NCBI RefSeq assembly: GCF_027213645.1
Contig: NZ_JAPWGL010000005.1
Span: forward strand, 124,001 to 188,000
Origin: Pedobacter rhodius
GTDB taxonomy: Bacteria; Bacteroidota; Bacteroidia; Sphingobacteriales; Sphingobacteriaceae
Direction of reading: 5' to 3'
DNA: 64,000 nt
Shown here: piece by piece, positions 61,658 to 64,000 of the stretch
Position numbering within the stretch: the first letter of the stretch is position 1
How the letters are laid out: each line of letters starts with the position of its first letter
Notes under the pieces: generated by a model
What the model was told of the DNA's origin: nothing
The model's input: the letters and a program-made list of their open reading frames with translations, nothing else
Databases searched by the model: none
Position numbers and translations under genes: made by a program

Positions 61658-62524
61658 ATGGCTTCGGGTTTCTTTGCAATTTTAGACGATATAGGTGCGT
61701 TAATGGATGATGTTGCGGTTTCAAGTAAACTGGCCACACGTAAAACGGCAGGGATATTGGGCGACGATTTAGCCGTAAATGCGGAAAAGGCAACGGGCTT
61801 TTTAGCTTCAAGAGAATTGCCTGTACTTTGGGCAATTACCAAAGGCTCTTTCTTTAATAAATTGATTATCGTACCCATTGCATTATTGCTTAATGCGTTT
61901 TTTTCTGTTGCCATTACCGTTATTCTGATTTTGGGCGGTTTTTACCTGGCCTATGAAGGTGTTGAGAAAATTATAGAATTTTTGTTTCACCGGTCTAAAG
62001 CTGCTCATGAGGTTGTTGCAGAAGTTAAACAAGATGATACTGCAGCTGAAAATGCAAAAATAAAATCTGCTGTTACAACAGATTTTATTCTTTCTGTTGA
62101 GATTGTAATTATTGCATTGGGAACAACTTTAGAACAATCCCTAACGGTACAAATCATAACGGTTTCGGTTGTTGCAATAATTGCAACTATTGGTGTTTAT
62201 GGTTTAGTGGCGCTTATTGTCAGGATGGATGATTTAGGTTATAAATTAATCAAGCGTTCCGGAGATAAGGGCTTATACTCGGCTATCGGACAGTTTTTGG
62301 TTAAAATGCTCCCGATAATTATAAAGGTGCTGGCAGTTGTTGGAACGATTGCTTTGCTTTTAGTTGCCGGTGGTATCTTTGTTCATAATATCGAATTTCT
62401 GCATCACCTTTTTCCTAATCTTTTGTCGATTGTTAAAGAACTCATAATCGGTTTGATTGCAGGGTTAGTTGCGATACCGGTTATGATGGGCGGTAAAAAG
62501 GTGGTTTCATTATTTAAACGATAA
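61658..62524 (+). CDS. DUF808 family membrane protein (YedI-like)
   Basis: 288 residues from ATG 61658 (MASGFFAILDDIGALMDDVA), the typical family start; the frame extends earlier, without family likeness. Other marks are KTAGILGDDLAVNAEKATGF near 33-52 and TTDFILSVEIVIIALGT near 139. Several membrane helices. Function unknown; E. coli YedI is a relative. Stands alone. Confidence 0.9.
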   Translation: MASGFFAILDDIGALMDDVAVSSKLATRKTAGILGDDLAVNAEKATGFLASRELPVLWAITKGSFFNKLIIVPIALLLNAFFSVAITVILILGGFYLAYEGVEKIIEFLFHRSKAAHEVVAEVKQDDTAAENAKIKSAVTTDFILSVEIVIIALGTTLEQSLTVQIITVSVVAIIATIGVYGLVALIVRMDDLGYKLIKRSGDKGLYSAIGQFLVKMLPIIIKVLAVVGTIALLLVAGGIFVHNIEFLHHLFPNLLSIVKELIIGLIAGLVAIPVMMGGKKVVSLFKR

Positions 62525-62814
62525 GTATTTTAAATGTTATTTCTGAGGGGTTCAATTATTTAACCGCGATTTTTGATTTTTATCAATCGGGAAATTAGAC
62601 TATATACTTTATTAACAAAATATTTAGTACATAGTATAAAATAATTTCTTCACCATTAAAAATTTAAGAGATTTATGGGAAAGATTGAAAATATGCAATT
62701 CGAAGCAGCTTAACTTTCTTAATGCCTTTGTTTAGTAAAAAACAGTAAACATATCCGGTAACAGCATTTAATGCTAACACTAAAAAATCTATGCTTTTGG
62801 TTTAAATACAAAGG
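62525..62814. other. Intergenic gap between convergent genes
   Basis: A/T-rich, no gene or clear terminator found. A 12-codon start-to-stop stretch at 62675 is too short to support. Confidence 0.5.
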
Positions 62815-63915
62815 TTAAAAATCGAATTCCAGCTGATTATTTTCCGGTTTATCGGCCACCACATCATCATAAAAGCGGGAAAGGGTGATGCCAAGTAATC
62901 TTACCTTTTTTAAACCTATATCAGCTTCATTTAAAAGGCGAGTAGCTTCAGTATAGATTTCCCCTGCTTTATTAATGGGATTTAAAAAAGAACGACTCCT
63001 GGTAATCTGTTTAAAATCTTCAAATTTTATTTTAAGTGTTATCGTTTTTCCTTTCAACTGATGTTTTTCTAAACGGTTGGCTACAGTGGTACTGATTTGT
63101 TGTAATAAGCTATGCATTACCGAATCTTCATTAGTGTCTTCTGATAAAGTATCTTCGGCACCAACAGATTTTGTTTCCCGGTTTTGCCGAACCGGGCGTT
63201 CATCAATACCCCTTACAACCTTGTAATAAAATTTACCTGTCTTTCCGAATTGGGCTATGAGCTGCTGTTCTGTTAGTTTTTTTAAATCTGCACCGGTTAT
63301 AATTTGCATGGCCTTCATTCTGGCTGCGGTTACTTTTCCAACGCCAAAGAACTTTTCTACAGGCAGTTTTTCCATAAAACTTTTGATTTTCGAAGGGCCA
63401 ATAAAAGTTAAACCATCAGGTTTATTCATGTCTGATGCAATTTTTGCAACAAACTTATTAATCGAAACACCTGCCGAAGCCGTTAAATTTAATTCATTCC
63501 TGATGGCATCTTTTATCGATTGGGCAATATCAATTGCAGACCCCATGCCTAACTTATCTTCGGTTACATCGAGATAAGCCTCGTCCAGAGAAAGCGGTTC
63601 GATAACATCCGTATACCGGCTAAAAATCTCTCTTATTGATTTAGAAACTGAAGAATAAGCATCAAAACGGGGATAAACAAAAATAGCAGTAGGGCACAAT
63701 TGATAGGCCTTGCTGCAAGACATGGCCGAACGAATACCATATTGTCTTGCCTCATAGCTGGCAGTAGCCACAACGCCGCGGCTATCTGGTTTGCCACCAA
63801 CAACCAGCGGTTTGCCCCGGTATTCCGGAAAATCACGTTGTTCTACAGATGCATAGAAAGCGTCCATATCAATATGGATAATTTTCCTTAATACCGTTAG
63901 ATTTTCTTCAGACAT
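62815..63915 (-). CDS. dinB: DNA polymerase IV (Y family)
   Basis: 366 residues. Catalytic residues are in IIHIDMDAFYASVEQ near 12-26 and in SLDEAYLDVT near 108. ASAGVSINKFVAKIASDMNKPDG and the helix-hairpin-helix FFGVGKVTAARMK follow. Translesion polymerase lacking proofreading. The C-terminal QLEFDF fits a beta-clamp-binding motif. Monocistronic. Confidence 0.96.
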   Translation of the reverse strand: MSEENLTVLRKIIHIDMDAFYASVEQRDFPEYRGKPLVVGGKPDSRGVVATASYEARQYGIRSAMSCSKAYQLCPTAIFVYPRFDAYSSVSKSIREIFSRYTDVIEPLSLDEAYLDVTEDKLGMGSAIDIAQSIKDAIRNELNLTASAGVSINKFVAKIASDMNKPDGLTFIGPSKIKSFMEKLPVEKFFGVGKVTAARMKAMQIITGADLKKLTEQQLIAQFGKTGKFYYKVVRGIDERPVRQNRETKSVGAEDTLSEDTNEDSVMHSLLQQISTTVANRLEKHQLKGKTITLKIKFEDFKQITRSRSFLNPINKAGEIYTEATRLLNEADIGLKKVRLLGITLSRFYDDVVADKPENNQLEFDF

Positions 63916-63976
63916 GCAACCTTTAAAATTCGGTATTTTATCTTAAATAATGAATTAGATTTTTTCTTTACAGAAC

Positions 63977-64000
63977 ATGAAAAAAACAATCTGGTTTAGT
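63977..64000 (+). CDS. Possible gene start at the window edge
   Basis: ATG at 63977 followed by codons MKKTIWFS, the kind of start seen for exported proteins. It is cut after eight codons, so it cannot be confirmed. Confidence 0.35.

Noticed and set aside
62675..62713. 12-codon mini frame (MGKIENMQFEAA)
   Set aside because: Too short, with no partner genes for a peptide product and no ribosome-binding evidence.

Overview
The window looks like a chromosome segment of a Bacteroidota member, most likely Sphingobacteriaceae (Pedobacter or a close relative). The evidence is low-to-moderate GC with A/T-rich gaps, promoter elements of the Bacteroidota type (TTTG, about 19 bases, TAnnTTTG), and protein families typical of the group (DUF6515, DUF6266, DUF3570/DUF4266, Bacteroidota-type ECF sigma factor). 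The species call is inference. No transposase, integrase, plasmid or phage gene was recognised.

Layout. (1) 1-17.7 kb is mostly housekeeping and envelope: a CocE-type hydrolase (cut by the window edge), a DUF6515 protein, a phytase-like esterase lipoprotein, lpdA, an MFS transporter, a secreted protein with an M14-like metal-site pattern, an RND efflux operon with a TetR regulator, crtZ, a DUF6266 protein, murB and an ECF sigma factor. (2) 18-22.3 kb holds carotenoid genes (crtI, lycopene cyclase), a six-unit 130-bp repeat array and a cytochrome b5-like protein. Phytoene synthase is absent. (3) 22.4-26.5 kb holds a PfkB kinase, two identical tRNA-Asn genes, an ABM monooxygenase and an alginate lyase gene broken by at least three frameshifts. 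(4) 26.57-43.68 kb is an island bounded by two same-orientation copies of an 873-bp moaCB segment. The left copy lacks its 5' end and abuts, head to head, a thioredoxin gene that also lacks its 5' end. The island carries apbE-DUF4266-DUF3570 and a complete biotin-independent malonate decarboxylase system: mdcA, mdcB, mdcC and a fused mdcD-mdcE, then a porin, a TDT/SLAC1 transporter and a pirin on the plus strand, with mdcG, mdcH and a FadR/GntR regulator on the minus strand and a divergent carboxylesterase. (5) 43.7-58.6 kb is a molybdenum block: moaCB, moaE, a MoeB/ThiF-rhodanese protein, moaD, moeA, moaA, mocA and xdhC in one minus-strand operon; a sulfite-oxidase-fold protein with modABC on the plus strand; a MOSC protein; and a three-subunit xanthine dehydrogenase-family enzyme. 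(6) 58.8-64 kb holds a GNAT acetyltransferase, Hsp20, a DJ-1/PfpI protein with a small hydrophilic protein, a DUF808 protein and dinB.

How the genes fit together. In the island, the esterase could release malonate from esters, the porin and TDT carrier could bring it in, and MdcA/C/DE would decarboxylate it to acetate and CO2. MdcB and MdcG would make and attach the prosthetic group, and MdcH would load malonyl onto the carrier protein. The regulator probably controls the genes through three copies of a 15-bp operator (TGTCATCNGATGACA), each placed directly after the TTTG of a promoter-like element. In the molybdenum block, molybdate uptake, molybdopterin synthesis, cytosine-dinucleotide maturation (MocA, XdhC) and a likely client hydroxylase lie together.

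The best candidates for something not well described are the malonate island with its fused beta-gamma subunit, non-standard transport genes and esterase, and the thioredoxin-ApbE-DUF4266-DUF3570 cassette.
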